The notes beneath the pieces were generated by a model that was given only the letters and a program-made list of their open reading frames with translations, was not told the DNA's origin and made no database searches. A DNA stretch of 62,954 nucleotides from an uncultured Prevotellaceae bacterium (GTDB lineage: Bacteria > Bacteroidota > Bacteroidia > Bacteroidales > Bacteroidaceae), in the NCBI GenBank assembly GCA_947176895.1, contig CAMWSK010000013.1, positions 1 to 62,954 of the forward strand, read 5' to 3'. Made by a program: the position numbers and the translations under genes. Of the stretch, positions 35,101 to 41,809 are shown in pieces (position 1 is the first letter of the stretch; each line of letters begins with the position of its first letter).

Positions 35101-36285
35101 CTGCGTCAGGTCGTATTGGGTCTTGTTGGTTGTCCCGTCCCAGGCCTTGAGCGTGGGCACGGTATAGTAGATGCAGGTCCACATCTTCTCCTTCCAATAG
35201 GGGATGATGTTCAGGCCCCGGTGCAGCTCCACGCCGTCGTTGTAGTTGCCGGCCTGGCCGTGGCCCTCGTAGGAGCCCAGGTAGAGCGATGCCCCGGCCG
35301 GCACCTCGTCGTCCACCATCACATAGATCAGGTCGCCGTCGTTGGCAAAGATGCCCGTGGGGTTGTTCAGGTTGGTGTGGATGTTTATCCTCAGGGCGGC
35401 GTTGGTGCACTCGCGCTCGGTGTAGGGCTCGTACATCTGCACGCGGAAGCGCCGGGCATAGTCGCCGTCCCAGGCCAGGGCCTCGTCGCCCGAATAATGG
35501 GGTTCCCTCCAGGCCTCGTCCACCGACGCGCCCCGGCTCACCCGCCATATCTTCTTCACCATCGCCCGCAAGGCCGAGGGCAGCGCCCGGTAGTTGGCGT
35601 CGGCCTCCAGGGCCGTCTCGCCCATGGACGCATACGTGCCGCCGAGCGCGGTGCAGGCCTTGTCGGTGAAGATGGCGTCGAGGGCGGCCTGATAGCCGGC
35701 CTTTGTGTCATCCGAGGGCGGGAAACCGCTCACCTCCGCCCAGTTGCTTGCCAGCCACGCTGCGGTGATGGCCTCGCCGGCCACCTGCGTCACCTCGGTG
35801 ATGGTCCACTGCGTGGCGGCGGCATCGGAAGACCATCCCACGATGTTGCGCGAGGCATCGCAGTGCATCTTGTTCAAGCCCCCGGCGGAGGTGTTGGTGC
35901 TGAGCGTGTACTTGCCCTCTTGGGGCTCCTGCAGGTAGAGGAAGGTGTTGGCGGCGGAGCCGTCGTCCACCAGTTTCCACTGCACATTGCCGCCGCCCTG
36001 CATGTACCTGCCGGTACGCAGGCTGCGCAAACGGTAGGTGGTGTTGCTGCCGGAGTCCGTCCGGGTGTCGACATACCACAGCTGTGTCTTGGAGTTCTCC
36101 ATCGTCATGCCGGCTCCCACGGTGGTCAGCGAACCGGCACAGAGGGAATAACCGGGGTACGCCACGTTGACGAAGCGGTACACCTTCCCCTGCTCAAGCG
36201 GAGCCGAGGCACTTGAAACAGAGAAACCCAGAATCGCAATCAGGAAGCATCCGAGCTTCGCGAAACACGAGTTTTTCATATACAT
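29152..36285 (-). CDS. Giant secreted M60-like metallopeptidase (2377 residues) with F5/8C and ricin-like modules
   Basis: Signal peptide at ~1-27. Residues ~28-170 look ricin/beta-trefoil-like ('YRLRSLRTGRYMQGGG', 'QWTITEV'). The M60/enhancin-like core spans ~350-800 and contains HEIGH at ~636 followed after 12 residues by Glu ('GLTEVTNNLYANVAV'), the HExxH-x12-E gluzincin pattern. Later come helical FIVAR-like linkers, another trefoil-like part (~1050-1180), two discoidin/F5-8C-like domains (~1195-1345, 'LLVDGNAETYFHTNW'; ~1468-1635, 'HLLDGNINTYLHTDY') and a C-terminal tail with 'GLYIVNGEKR'. M60 peptidases of gut Bacteroidales cut O-glycosylated mucins; that function is inferred. Confidence 0.9.
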   Translation of the reverse strand: MYMKNSCFAKLGCFLIAILGFSVSSASAPLEQGKVYRFVNVAYPGYSLCAGSLTTVGAGMTMENSKTQLWYVDTRTDSGSNTTYRLRSLRTGRYMQGGGNVQWKLVDDGSAANTFLYLQEPQEGKYTLSTNTSAGGLNKMHCDASRNIVGWSSDAAATQWTITEVTQVAGEAITAAWLASNWAEVSGFPPSDDTKAGYQAALDAIFTDKACTALGGTYASMGETALEADANYRALPSALRAMVKKIWRVSRGASVDEAWREPHYSGDEALAWDGDYARRFRVQMYEPYTERECTNAALRINIHTNLNNPTGIFANDGDLIYVMVDDEVPAGASLYLGSYEGHGQAGNYNDGVELHRGLNIIPYWKEKMWTCIYYTVPTLKAWDGTTNKTQYDLTQFPDLKIHIEGGCINGYFNAVGDDLWAHDAATKGCDEGNNVASLATTLTKADGTPTAANPNLLQANNVYPKGDNEADWDYYAARNVLPDLTILGKYMVFQFYYESPESNHPEFSTSHWFNRNADGTRRIRISDWLERWDRVMLSERLVMGLPGKEEMAEANARFHAWDESKHDIFTYTGEDGGFGCDYSRHYRMHGLAISNNSGYMSGGWTSSNYHYNTLGSIIGEMTDPNSAGGVTWGPGHEIGHQHQGPFNMRGLTEVTNNLYANVAVWYDGRGTSRVNGGEGDLTEVLKAYNRTPHDFFTNNIWAQTHMYYKLWLYYHLAGKNTRFYPTLMEMLRRDPMTIEYNQSGNTSLLHFYKKVCEAAGEDLTEFFRAYGFFEVMDHRFVGDYSSAEYTQTREDIDAAIAYVKAKNYPVNTNVLFINDYTAGATYKSHDGVTDRKLWDGRTFSDLGSVTVFDGTETSDISGDYSLTVTDGQATLSGATGGLGFLIYDEDGKLLSFSSDYSFPVNDATKLAIAKGTATIQSLPLVGEPQEVAYDPASASLSLLKGMLETVAAELARKTDDGGESGDAYTHAGRYKGNGDTYVALADMYQTAKTVYAAGDVTKYVETYTALRKAYEALLADAYATVPLVCGNKYYIRSEGKSGQYMYVDAATDGDGATTHTIMTSATLPEDKAAYMWTLEQAGEDGKYYLKNHAGDELYVVNVSENEKNGLQFACGSAKYAFSLTAYGVGTFNIYSADAKRYMNADGGSSKVITWGGNDGNSLWTFEVAEEDALSAGVSRLQTLAAQTRELMDRMADVKVKGRQDMSLLRITSNATEQGHGTELLVDGNAETYFHTNWTGSGAVAEPHYIQIDCVDEGLDNFTLSWQTLPLSAWNVDAPQTVVVQVTNVTADDVPVDFTTLATLSSDDADNPLPVAKGQAYTSGEIGTAGTPYRFIRLQVTRATGGNWGSYPYFGLAELGITRLNSKVNAIGSEYAGDLTEEQVIEIANAIGDALDNTYTDAGEVEALAAQMQAYYQTLSEVYRAVANAGLEAARRELQELADRTQALIAECGTVEKLTPAIPLQSTDAAATGYLWCNAPYTASSNADYSEPGEDGYHLLDGNINTYLHTDYSGTTGGNHYLRVYMGEEGIGQFSFTYTNRNFNVSKGNPATIVVEGSDEADGTYTAIATLTKDDPLNPMPVNSASAYGGTYRSLLLGSTNTRYPYIRFRVTKTCGGQNWFYMSEFGMEGAPYYNAVVTSVNPDVTGDLLIATEKARVAALTAIGLATDPEQLTAAKEELAKAYGALHEVMCSRRTLQLIIDDFGAAILNAEDVRGANPNSVNLTAALIGEMKTAKDEAQSVCNRDELTEEDIIAAIASLAEAKERLQTATDYAAVPVMLTADTSAPACYNIIINRSGYPVFQSRTAAEGSENKIKLTAYDEAGNDRQMWYFVKGSEAPKVRIVCRATPELVVGCIPTDFAEGAGKIISLAPDAACGTNEWQIVPSAGDWYNITADNNGTTFYMSNHGGVANNMGFYNDDHTTDGGSNFKFRLCGSEAYEQLYDYFSNETKVDLSATDNALPETSVHETAIGYYPSAPAAAYEAAYRQAGDLLHVHNAADEAYTRAYDDLKAANEALSPNTPEAGAFYTLRNASATGGDCTDALAYAEIESACRMRYDKSLTPADGRTLWQFTDNGDGTFLMQNLHTGMYATSGMPFHTEATGQNVTFKPVGDGQLVVKVNGNSMYALSGYGNIRTNNSSDAKNTNAAWLVEKVDDVESVFQRVTLTDYQYAGFYSAYPVTLPEGLRAFYVREGEATGQTGETSGHATLTEITGVIPAHTGVVLYGNAGPYEMHYAAETAADVSDNLLNGSSVVSYKQGETDTNYYLFGVKDGKVGLYQAWLQYGSEGNIAEDNANTDNGGYFKVSANKIYMPIATGSLQVSAFHFDFVQTGVDGVGAGLPADAVIHDMHGRRIGRITQPGLYIVNGEKRMVSQPSIK

Positions 36286-36350
36286 TATAAATTAAATTTA
36301 AATTGAAGGGTTATTGTTTTTCAGTCTGACAGGTTAATCTATGGAACTGC

Positions 36351-36379
36351 AGAGCCGTTTTTCATGGCGCGACGGCTCT
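36351..36379. repeat. Leader hairpin, 8-bp stem
   Basis: AGAGCCGT (36351-36358) pairs with ACGGCTCT (36372-36379). On the minus strand it falls in the 5' untranslated leader of the giant peptidase gene, ~65 nt before its start codon. Confidence 0.55.
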
Positions 36380-36456
36380 GTCTCAAAAAAAATGCGATCA
36401 CAAGAAGTCTAAACCTTTCATGGCGTGTCTTTCATGTTTACCGGTTAAATCCGGCA

Positions 36457-36464
36457 CAAATATA
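36457..36464 (-). promoter_or_regulatory. Promoter -7 box of the giant peptidase gene
   Basis: CAAATATA, i.e. TATATTTG on the coding strand; no clean TTTG at -33. Predicts a ~165-nt leader containing the hairpin at 36351-36379. Confidence 0.5.
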
Positions 36465-36538
36465 GTGAATATAAACAATTTTACCGCTGGCGGGATTATT
36501 TTTTTAAAAAAACGCCCCCCCGTAGCTGCGGTTCGGAA

Positions 36539-36598
36539 AAAACATCAACACGTTTTTCAAAAACATGAACATCTTTTTGAAAAACATGAACATGTTTC
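36539..36598. repeat. Intergenic 21-bp array, locus 3
   Basis: Three units start at 36542, 36563 and 36584 (spacing exactly 21). Cores are CATCAACACG, CATGAACATC and CATGAACATG, each with A tracts before and T tracts after. Confidence 0.8.
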
Positions 36599-36650
36599 GC
36601 CCCGTTCTTTGCGATGTGCTTTTTCATGGATTCGGCAGCACTTTTTCTGC

Positions 36651-36689
36651 GTTTTCATTTGCTTCTGCGCCCGCCTTTCGCTACTCTGG
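36651..36689 (+). promoter_or_regulatory. Degenerate copy of the repeated 39-bp promoter
   Basis: TTTG (36658-36661), the same 20-bp spacer as the copies at 13814 and 36737, then TACTCTGG in place of TACCTTTG, so probably inactive. It lies 86 bp upstream of the intact copy and may be a decayed duplicate. Confidence 0.6.
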
Positions 36690-36736
36690 CTTCGCCGAAA
36701 GTAGGATGCGGCTCGGCAAAACCAAATAAAAACTGC

Positions 36737-36775
36737 GTTTTCATTTGCTTCTGCGCTCGCCTTTCGCTACCTTTG
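36737..36775 (+). promoter_or_regulatory. Promoter of the purH-mreBCD-mrdA-rodA operon
   Basis: TTTG at 36744-36747, 20-bp spacer, TACCTTTG at 36768-36775; a perfect consensus. Start of transcription near 36782, about 19 nt before the purH start codon. Nearly identical to 13814-13852. Confidence 0.88.
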
Positions 36776-36800
36776 CAAAAATTTCCATACATTATATATT

Positions 36801-37397
36801 ATGACTGACAAAAAAACCATCAAGCGAGCGCTGGTGAGCGTGTTCCATAAGGACGGGCTGGACGACATCCTGCGCACACTGCACCGGCAGGGCGTGGAGC
36901 TGCTGAGCACCGGCGGCACACAGCACTTCATCGAAAGCCTGGGCATCCCCTGCCAGGCCGTGGAAAACGTGACCACCTATCCCAGCATCCTGGGCGGGCG
37001 CGTGAAAACCCTCCACCCCAAAATCTTCGGAGGCATCCTGGGACGCCGCACCCTGGCCGAGGACCAGCAGCAGATGGCACAATACGACATCCCCGAAATC
37101 GACCTGGTGATCGTGGACCTCTACCCCTTTGAGCAGACCGTGGAGAGCGGCGCGTCCCAGACCGACATCATCGAGAAGATAGACATCGGCGGCATCAGCC
37201 TCATCCGCGCCGCCGCCAAGAACTTCAACGACGTGGTGATCGTGCCCTCGAAAGCACAGTACGCCACCCTGCTCGACATCCTCAAAGAGCAGGGACCCGA
37301 GACCACCCTGGAACAGCGCCGCCGCCTGGCCACCGAGGCCTTCGGCGTGAGCAGCCACTATGACACCGCCATCAACGCATGGTTCAAACAAGCCTAA
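36801..37397 (+). CDS. purH: IMP cyclohydrolase (PurH N-terminal domain only)
   Basis: This 198-residue protein aligns with the IMP cyclohydrolase half of bifunctional PurH: 'ALVSVFHKDGLDDI', 'LSTGGTQHFIESLG', 'ILGGRVKTLHPKIFGGIL', 'IDLVIVDLYPFEQTV', 'IEKIDIGGISLIRAAAKNF', ending 'GVSSHYDTAINAWF'. The AICAR transformylase half (normally another ~300 residues) is absent: the stop codon is at the domain boundary and mreB follows 20 bp later. The cyclohydrolase motifs are intact, so the protein should still close FAICAR to IMP; a transformylase must be encoded elsewhere. First gene of the cell-shape operon. Confidence 0.93.
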   Translation: MTDKKTIKRALVSVFHKDGLDDILRTLHRQGVELLSTGGTQHFIESLGIPCQAVENVTTYPSILGGRVKTLHPKIFGGILGRRTLAEDQQQMAQYDIPEIDLVIVDLYPFEQTVESGASQTDIIEKIDIGGISLIRAAAKNFNDVVIVPSKAQYATLLDILKEQGPETTLEQRRRLATEAFGVSSHYDTAINAWFKQA

Positions 37398-37417
37398 AGA
37401 AAAACACACACTGACCT

Positions 37418-38452
37418 ATGGGATGGTTATCTAACTTCTTCTCCCTGAGCAAGGAATTTGCCATGGACCTGGGCACCGCCAACACCATCATCATCCACAA
37501 CGACCAGATTGTGGTGGACGAACCCTCGGTGGTGGCTCTCAACGTGCGCTCCGAACAGATGGAGGCCGTGGGAGAGCGTGCCAAACAGATGCACGAGAAA
37601 ACCAACAAGGAGATACGCACCGTGCGCCCCCTGCACGAGGGTGTCATCGCCGACTTCCAGGCCTGCGAGCAGCTTATCCGCGGCCTGATCAACATGGCCC
37701 ACCCCGGCCGCAGCATCTTCAGCCCCACGCTGAAGATGGTCATCGGCGTGCCCAGCGGCAGCACCGAGGTGGAGCTGCGTGCCGTGCGCGACAGTGCCGA
37801 GAAGGCCGGCGTGCGTGAGGTGCACCTCATCCACGAGCCCATGGCCGCCGCACTGGGCATCGGACTGGACGTGCTGGCACCCGAGGGCAACATGGTGGTG
37901 GACATCGGCGGCGGAAGCACCGAAATCGCCGTCATCTCGCTCGGAGGCATCGTGGTGAACAAGAGCCAGCGCATAGCCGGCGACGAGCTGACCAGCAACA
38001 TACAGGAGCACATGAGCCGCCAGCACAACATGAAGGTGAGCGAGCGCATGGCCGAGCGCATCAAGATACACGTGGGCTCGGCACTCAGCGACCTGGGCGA
38101 CCAGGCCCCCGAAGACTATGTGGTGGACGGGCCCAACAAAATCACCGCACTGCCCATGAAGGTGAGCGTCTGCTACCAGGAGGTGGCACACAGCATCGAG
38201 AAAACCATCAACACGCTGGAGACCGCCATCCTGCAGGCTCTGGAAGAGACACCGCCCGAGCTGTATGCCGACATCATGAAGAACGGCATCTGGCTGAGCG
38301 GAGGCGGAGCCTTGCTGCGCGGACTGGACCGCCGACTGACCGAAAAGCTCAACATCCCGTTCCACGTGGCCGACGACCCCCTGCACTGCGTGGCCAAGGG
38401 CACGGGCATCGCACTCAAGCACATCGACGAGTTCCAGATCTTTCTGATGTAA
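37418..38452 (+). CDS. mreB: Rod shape-determining actin homologue MreB
   Basis: MreB forms membrane-bound filaments that guide lateral wall synthesis. The 344-residue product has the actin-fold phosphate loops 'MDLGTANTIIIH' and 'VVDIGGGSTEIAVISLGG', 'HEPMAAALGIGLDV' and 'IWLSGGGALLRGLDRRL'; length is typical. It begins 20 bp after purH and is followed by mreC after 18 bp. Confidence 0.97.
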   Translation: MGWLSNFFSLSKEFAMDLGTANTIIIHNDQIVVDEPSVVALNVRSEQMEAVGERAKQMHEKTNKEIRTVRPLHEGVIADFQACEQLIRGLINMAHPGRSIFSPTLKMVIGVPSGSTEVELRAVRDSAEKAGVREVHLIHEPMAAALGIGLDVLAPEGNMVVDIGGGSTEIAVISLGGIVVNKSQRIAGDELTSNIQEHMSRQHNMKVSERMAERIKIHVGSALSDLGDQAPEDYVVDGPNKITALPMKVSVCYQEVAHSIEKTINTLETAILQALEETPPELYADIMKNGIWLSGGGALLRGLDRRLTEKLNIPFHVADDPLHCVAKGTGIALKHIDEFQIFLM

Positions 38453-38470
38453 CCCCCTCCCGAGGCAGCG

Positions 38471-39349
38471 GTGCGACAGTTTCTCGACACACTGAAAAAA
38501 TACATGCACTGGGCTTGCTTCCTCCTGCTGGAGGGAGTAAGCCTGGTGCTCTTGTTCCGTTTCAACCCCTACCAACGGAGCGTGTGGTTCGGCAAGGCCA
38601 CACGCGTGGCCGGCACCATGGCCGACGTGAGCCACCGCGTGCAGAGCCACATGCACCTGGGAGAGGAGAACCAACGGCTCATGATAGAAAACCTGAGGCT
38701 GCAGCGCGAGCGCGAGCAGTGGCGCCGCCGGCAGACACAGGCACCGGCAGACACGGCCATCGCCGGGCTGATGGCCGAGGCCGACAGCAGCGACAACACC
38801 TGCAGGCTCATCCCCGCCCGCGTGGTGGACAACAGCATCCGACAAAGCGACAACCTCATCGTCATCGACCGCGGCTCCGACCACGGCGTACGGCCCGAGA
38901 TGGGCGTGGTGTGCGGCACAGGCGTCGTGGGCATCGTGGGCCAGGTGAGCCCGCGCTTCAGCGTGGTCATCCCCGTGCTCAACCGCCACAGCAGCATCAG
39001 CTGCCGGCTGGCACGGACCAACTACTTCGGCTATCTGAGATGGCACGGGGGCGACGTGAGGAAAGCCGTGGTGGAGGACGTGCCGCGACACGCCACCGTC
39101 AAGCGCGGAGACCGCGTGGAGACCAGCGGCTTCAGCAACGTGTTCCCCGGAGGCATCACGCTGGGCACCGTGGAAAGCGTGGGCAACTCGAAGGACGGGC
39201 TGGCCTATGAACTGACCGTCAGGCTCACGGCAGACCTGGCCTGTGTGGAACAGGTGGCCGTGGTGGACGGCACCCGGCGCGACGAAATAGCCCGCCTCAG
39301 GCAGGAAGCCGAGGAGGCACTGGAGGGTAAGAAAAAGAAGAAGAGATAA
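38471..39349 (+). CDS. mreC: Rod shape-determining protein MreC
   Basis: MreC links MreB to the periplasmic synthesis machinery. The 292-residue protein starts with GTG (frame begins right after the mreB stop; no ATG is nearby). It has one N-terminal membrane helix ('ACFLLLEGVSLVLLF'), a coiled-coil (~60-100) and the beta-barrel core ('VIDRGSDHGVRPEMGVVC', 'RGDRVETSGFSNVFPGGITLGTV'). Ends in a lysine-rich tail, as usual. Confidence 0.95.
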   Translation: MRQFLDTLKKYMHWACFLLLEGVSLVLLFRFNPYQRSVWFGKATRVAGTMADVSHRVQSHMHLGEENQRLMIENLRLQREREQWRRRQTQAPADTAIAGLMAEADSSDNTCRLIPARVVDNSIRQSDNLIVIDRGSDHGVRPEMGVVCGTGVVGIVGQVSPRFSVVIPVLNRHSSISCRLARTNYFGYLRWHGGDVRKAVVEDVPRHATVKRGDRVETSGFSNVFPGGITLGTVESVGNSKDGLAYELTVRLTADLACVEQVAVVDGTRRDEIARLRQEAEEALEGKKKKKR

Positions 39350-39417
39350 CCTGCATAATAAGGTACGACACGTCCCTACTGCGTGGCAGAGAAAAACTCA
39401 AATCAGAAGGAAAAAGA

Positions 39418-39936
39418 ATGCTGACAACCGAACTTAAATACCTTTGGCAGATGACCCTGCTGGCCGTGCTCCAGGCAACCGTGTTCAACCACTTCCACCT
39501 GCTGGGTCTGGCCACACCCGTCATCACCCCCCTCTTCCTGCTCCTCCTGCCCCTGAACGAGGGGCGCACCACCACCCTGCTGAGGGCCTTCGCCCTGGGC
39601 ATCCTCACAGACTATATCGGCGGCACGCCGGGGCTGAACAGCGCGGCACTGGTGGCCACGGCCATGGTGAGGCCTGCCCTGCTCACCCTGTTCGTGCCCC
39701 GCGAGCACGAAGACGACTTCGTGCCCTCCTACCGCACCATGGGCGTGCGCAAGCACATCAGCCTGATGATTGCCGTGGTGCTGGTGCACCACACCCTCTA
39801 CTTCGCCCTCGAATCCATGAACTACTTCACCCGGGCCACCCTGCTGCTGAGCCTCGGACTGAGCATCGCGGTATCGATCGTCGTGATGATGGCCGTCGAC
39901 ACGATGCGCGACCGGAAGAAACTGCGGGAATCATGA
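39418..39936 (+). CDS. mreD: Rod shape-determining membrane protein MreD
   Basis: The 172-residue hydrophobic protein has about five membrane helices ('LLGLATPVITPLFLLLLPL', 'LMIAVVLVHHTLYFALES'), fits MreD in size and lies between mreC and mrdA as in other Bacteroidetes. Its stop overlaps the mrdA start (ATGA), implying translational coupling. Confidence 0.9.
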   Translation: MLTTELKYLWQMTLLAVLQATVFNHFHLLGLATPVITPLFLLLLPLNEGRTTTLLRAFALGILTDYIGGTPGLNSAALVATAMVRPALLTLFVPREHEDDFVPSYRTMGVRKHISLMIAVVLVHHTLYFALESMNYFTRATLLLSLGLSIAVSIVVMMAVDTMRDRKKLRES

Positions 39937-41795
39937 CATCGGAGGAAAGAAAAGAGGTGCTCCGGCTGGAGCGGCGGAAATACGTCATCGGAGCCTCGGC
40001 CGCACTTATCATCGTCATCTATCTCATCAGGCTGCTCTTCCTGCAGCTGGGCAGCGACGACTACCAGGCCAAGGCCGACTCCAACGCCCTGATGAAGCAG
40101 GTGAAGTTCCCCGCACGAGGAGCCATCACCGACCGCCACGGACGGCTGCTGGTCTACAACCAGCCCGCCTATGACATCATGGTGGTGATGAAGGAGCAGG
40201 AGGGCGTGGACACACTGCGCCTGTGCGAGGCACTGGGCATCACGCCCGAATGGTACAGCCGCCGCATGGACGAGGTGCGCGACCGCCGCCGCAACCCGGG
40301 CTACAGCCGCAACACCCAACAGCTGTTCATGGGGCAGCTCTCCGCCGAGGAGTTCTCGCGCTTCCAGGAAAAGATATTCCTCTTCCCCGGTTTCTACGTA
40401 CAGCGCCGCAGCATCCGGCAATACACCGGACCCATCGCCGCACACATCCTGGGCGACGTGGGCGAGGTGAACCCCCAAGACATCGAGAACGACGACTACT
40501 ACCGCCCGGGCGACTACATCGGCAAGCTGGGCGTGGAGCGCAGCTACGAGAAGCAACTGCGCGGCGAGAAAGGCGTGGAAATCCTGCTGCGCGACGTACA
40601 GGGACGCATCAAGGGCCACTACCGGAACGGCGAATACGACCGCATGCCGCGACCCGGAAAAAACCTCACGCTGAGCATCGACTCGGCCCTGCAGGCCCTG
40701 GGCGAACGGCTCATGAGGGGCAAACTGGGAAGCATCGTGGCCATCGAGCCGGCCACCGGCGAGGTGCTGTGCATGGTCTCCTCACCCACCTACGACCCCC
40801 GCGACATGGTGGGACGCCAGCGCGGACAGATGCACCGCCGGCTGAACATCGACCCGATGAAGCCCTTGCTCAACCGCAGCATCATGGGACAGTATCCCCC
40901 CGGCTCCACCTTCAAGACCTCGCAGGCGCTCACCTTCCTGCAAGAGGGCATCTTCACACCCGAAACGGCCATGCCCTGCAGCCGCGGCTTCCACTTCCGC
41001 GGACTGACGGTGGGCTGCCACGGCCACGCCTCGCCCTCGGCCCTGCTGCCCTCCATCGCCACCTCGTGCAACGCCTACTTCTGCTGGGGACTCTACTACA
41101 TGTTCCAGAACCGGAAGAAATACCCCACCGTGCAGGCCGCCATGACGCGCTGGAAAGACCACATGGTGGCCATGGGCTTCGGCTATCCGCTGGGCATCGA
41201 CCTGCCGGGAGAGAAGCGCGGCATGATTCCCAACGCAGACTATTATGACAAGGCCTACCGGGGCTCGTGGAACGGACTGACCGTCATCAGCATCAGCATC
41301 GGGCAGGGCGAGGTGAACCTGACGCCACTGCAGATAGCCAACCTGGGAGCCACCATCGCCAACCGGGGATGGTATATCACGCCCCACGTGGTGAAGGCCG
41401 TGCAGGGCGAGTCCCCGGACACCGCATACACCACCCGCCACCACACGATGGTGGAGAGGCGGCATTACGAGAAAGTGGTGGAAGGCATGCGACGCGCCGT
41501 GACGGGGGGCACCTGCCGCTCGGCCGACACACCCATGTATGAGGTGTGCGGCAAGACGGGCACGGCACAGAACAAGGGACACGACCACAGCGCCTTCATG
41601 GGCTTCGCACCCAAGGACAACCCTCAAATAGCCATCGCCGTGTATGTGGAGAACGGCGGATGGGGAGCCACCTTCGGCGTGCCCATCGGCGCCCTGATGA
41701 TGGAGCAATACATCAACGGGGAACTCTCGGAAACCTCCCTGGAGAAAGCCCGAAGCATCGAAGAGAAAACCATCAACTACCCGGATATCCGATAA
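39933..41795 (+). CDS. mrdA: Penicillin-binding protein 2 (elongasome transpeptidase)
   Basis: I start at 39933 (MTSEERKEVLRLERRK), the ATG overlapping the mreD stop; the open frame upstream lies over mreD. The ~620-residue protein has one N-terminal membrane helix ('VIGASAALIIVIYLIRLLF'), a dimerisation part ('RGAITDRHGRLLVYNQPAYDI') and a transpeptidase domain with SxxK in 'PPGSTFKTSQAL', SxN in 'TSCNAYF' and KTG in 'CGKTGTAQNKG'. It crosslinks peptidoglycan for rod growth together with RodA, encoded 14 bp downstream. Confidence 0.96.
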   Translation: MTSEERKEVLRLERRKYVIGASAALIIVIYLIRLLFLQLGSDDYQAKADSNALMKQVKFPARGAITDRHGRLLVYNQPAYDIMVVMKEQEGVDTLRLCEALGITPEWYSRRMDEVRDRRRNPGYSRNTQQLFMGQLSAEEFSRFQEKIFLFPGFYVQRRSIRQYTGPIAAHILGDVGEVNPQDIENDDYYRPGDYIGKLGVERSYEKQLRGEKGVEILLRDVQGRIKGHYRNGEYDRMPRPGKNLTLSIDSALQALGERLMRGKLGSIVAIEPATGEVLCMVSSPTYDPRDMVGRQRGQMHRRLNIDPMKPLLNRSIMGQYPPGSTFKTSQALTFLQEGIFTPETAMPCSRGFHFRGLTVGCHGHASPSALLPSIATSCNAYFCWGLYYMFQNRKKYPTVQAAMTRWKDHMVAMGFGYPLGIDLPGEKRGMIPNADYYDKAYRGSWNGLTVISISIGQGEVNLTPLQIANLGATIANRGWYITPHVVKAVQGESPDTAYTTRHHTMVERRHYEKVVEGMRRAVTGGTCRSADTPMYEVCGKTGTAQNKGHDHSAFMGFAPKDNPQIAIAVYVENGGWGATFGVPIGALMMEQYINGELSETSLEKARSIEEKTINYPDIR

Positions 41796-41809
41796 GACAC
41801 AAGCCAACC

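Noticed and set aside
36420..36704. 94-residue plus-strand ORF
   Set aside because: It covers the array and the degenerate promoter copy; its sequence is repeat-derived.
36801..37417. Frameshifted purH
   Set aside because: No transformylase-like sequence is present in any frame after the stop; mreB begins 20 bp later, so it is a true short protein.
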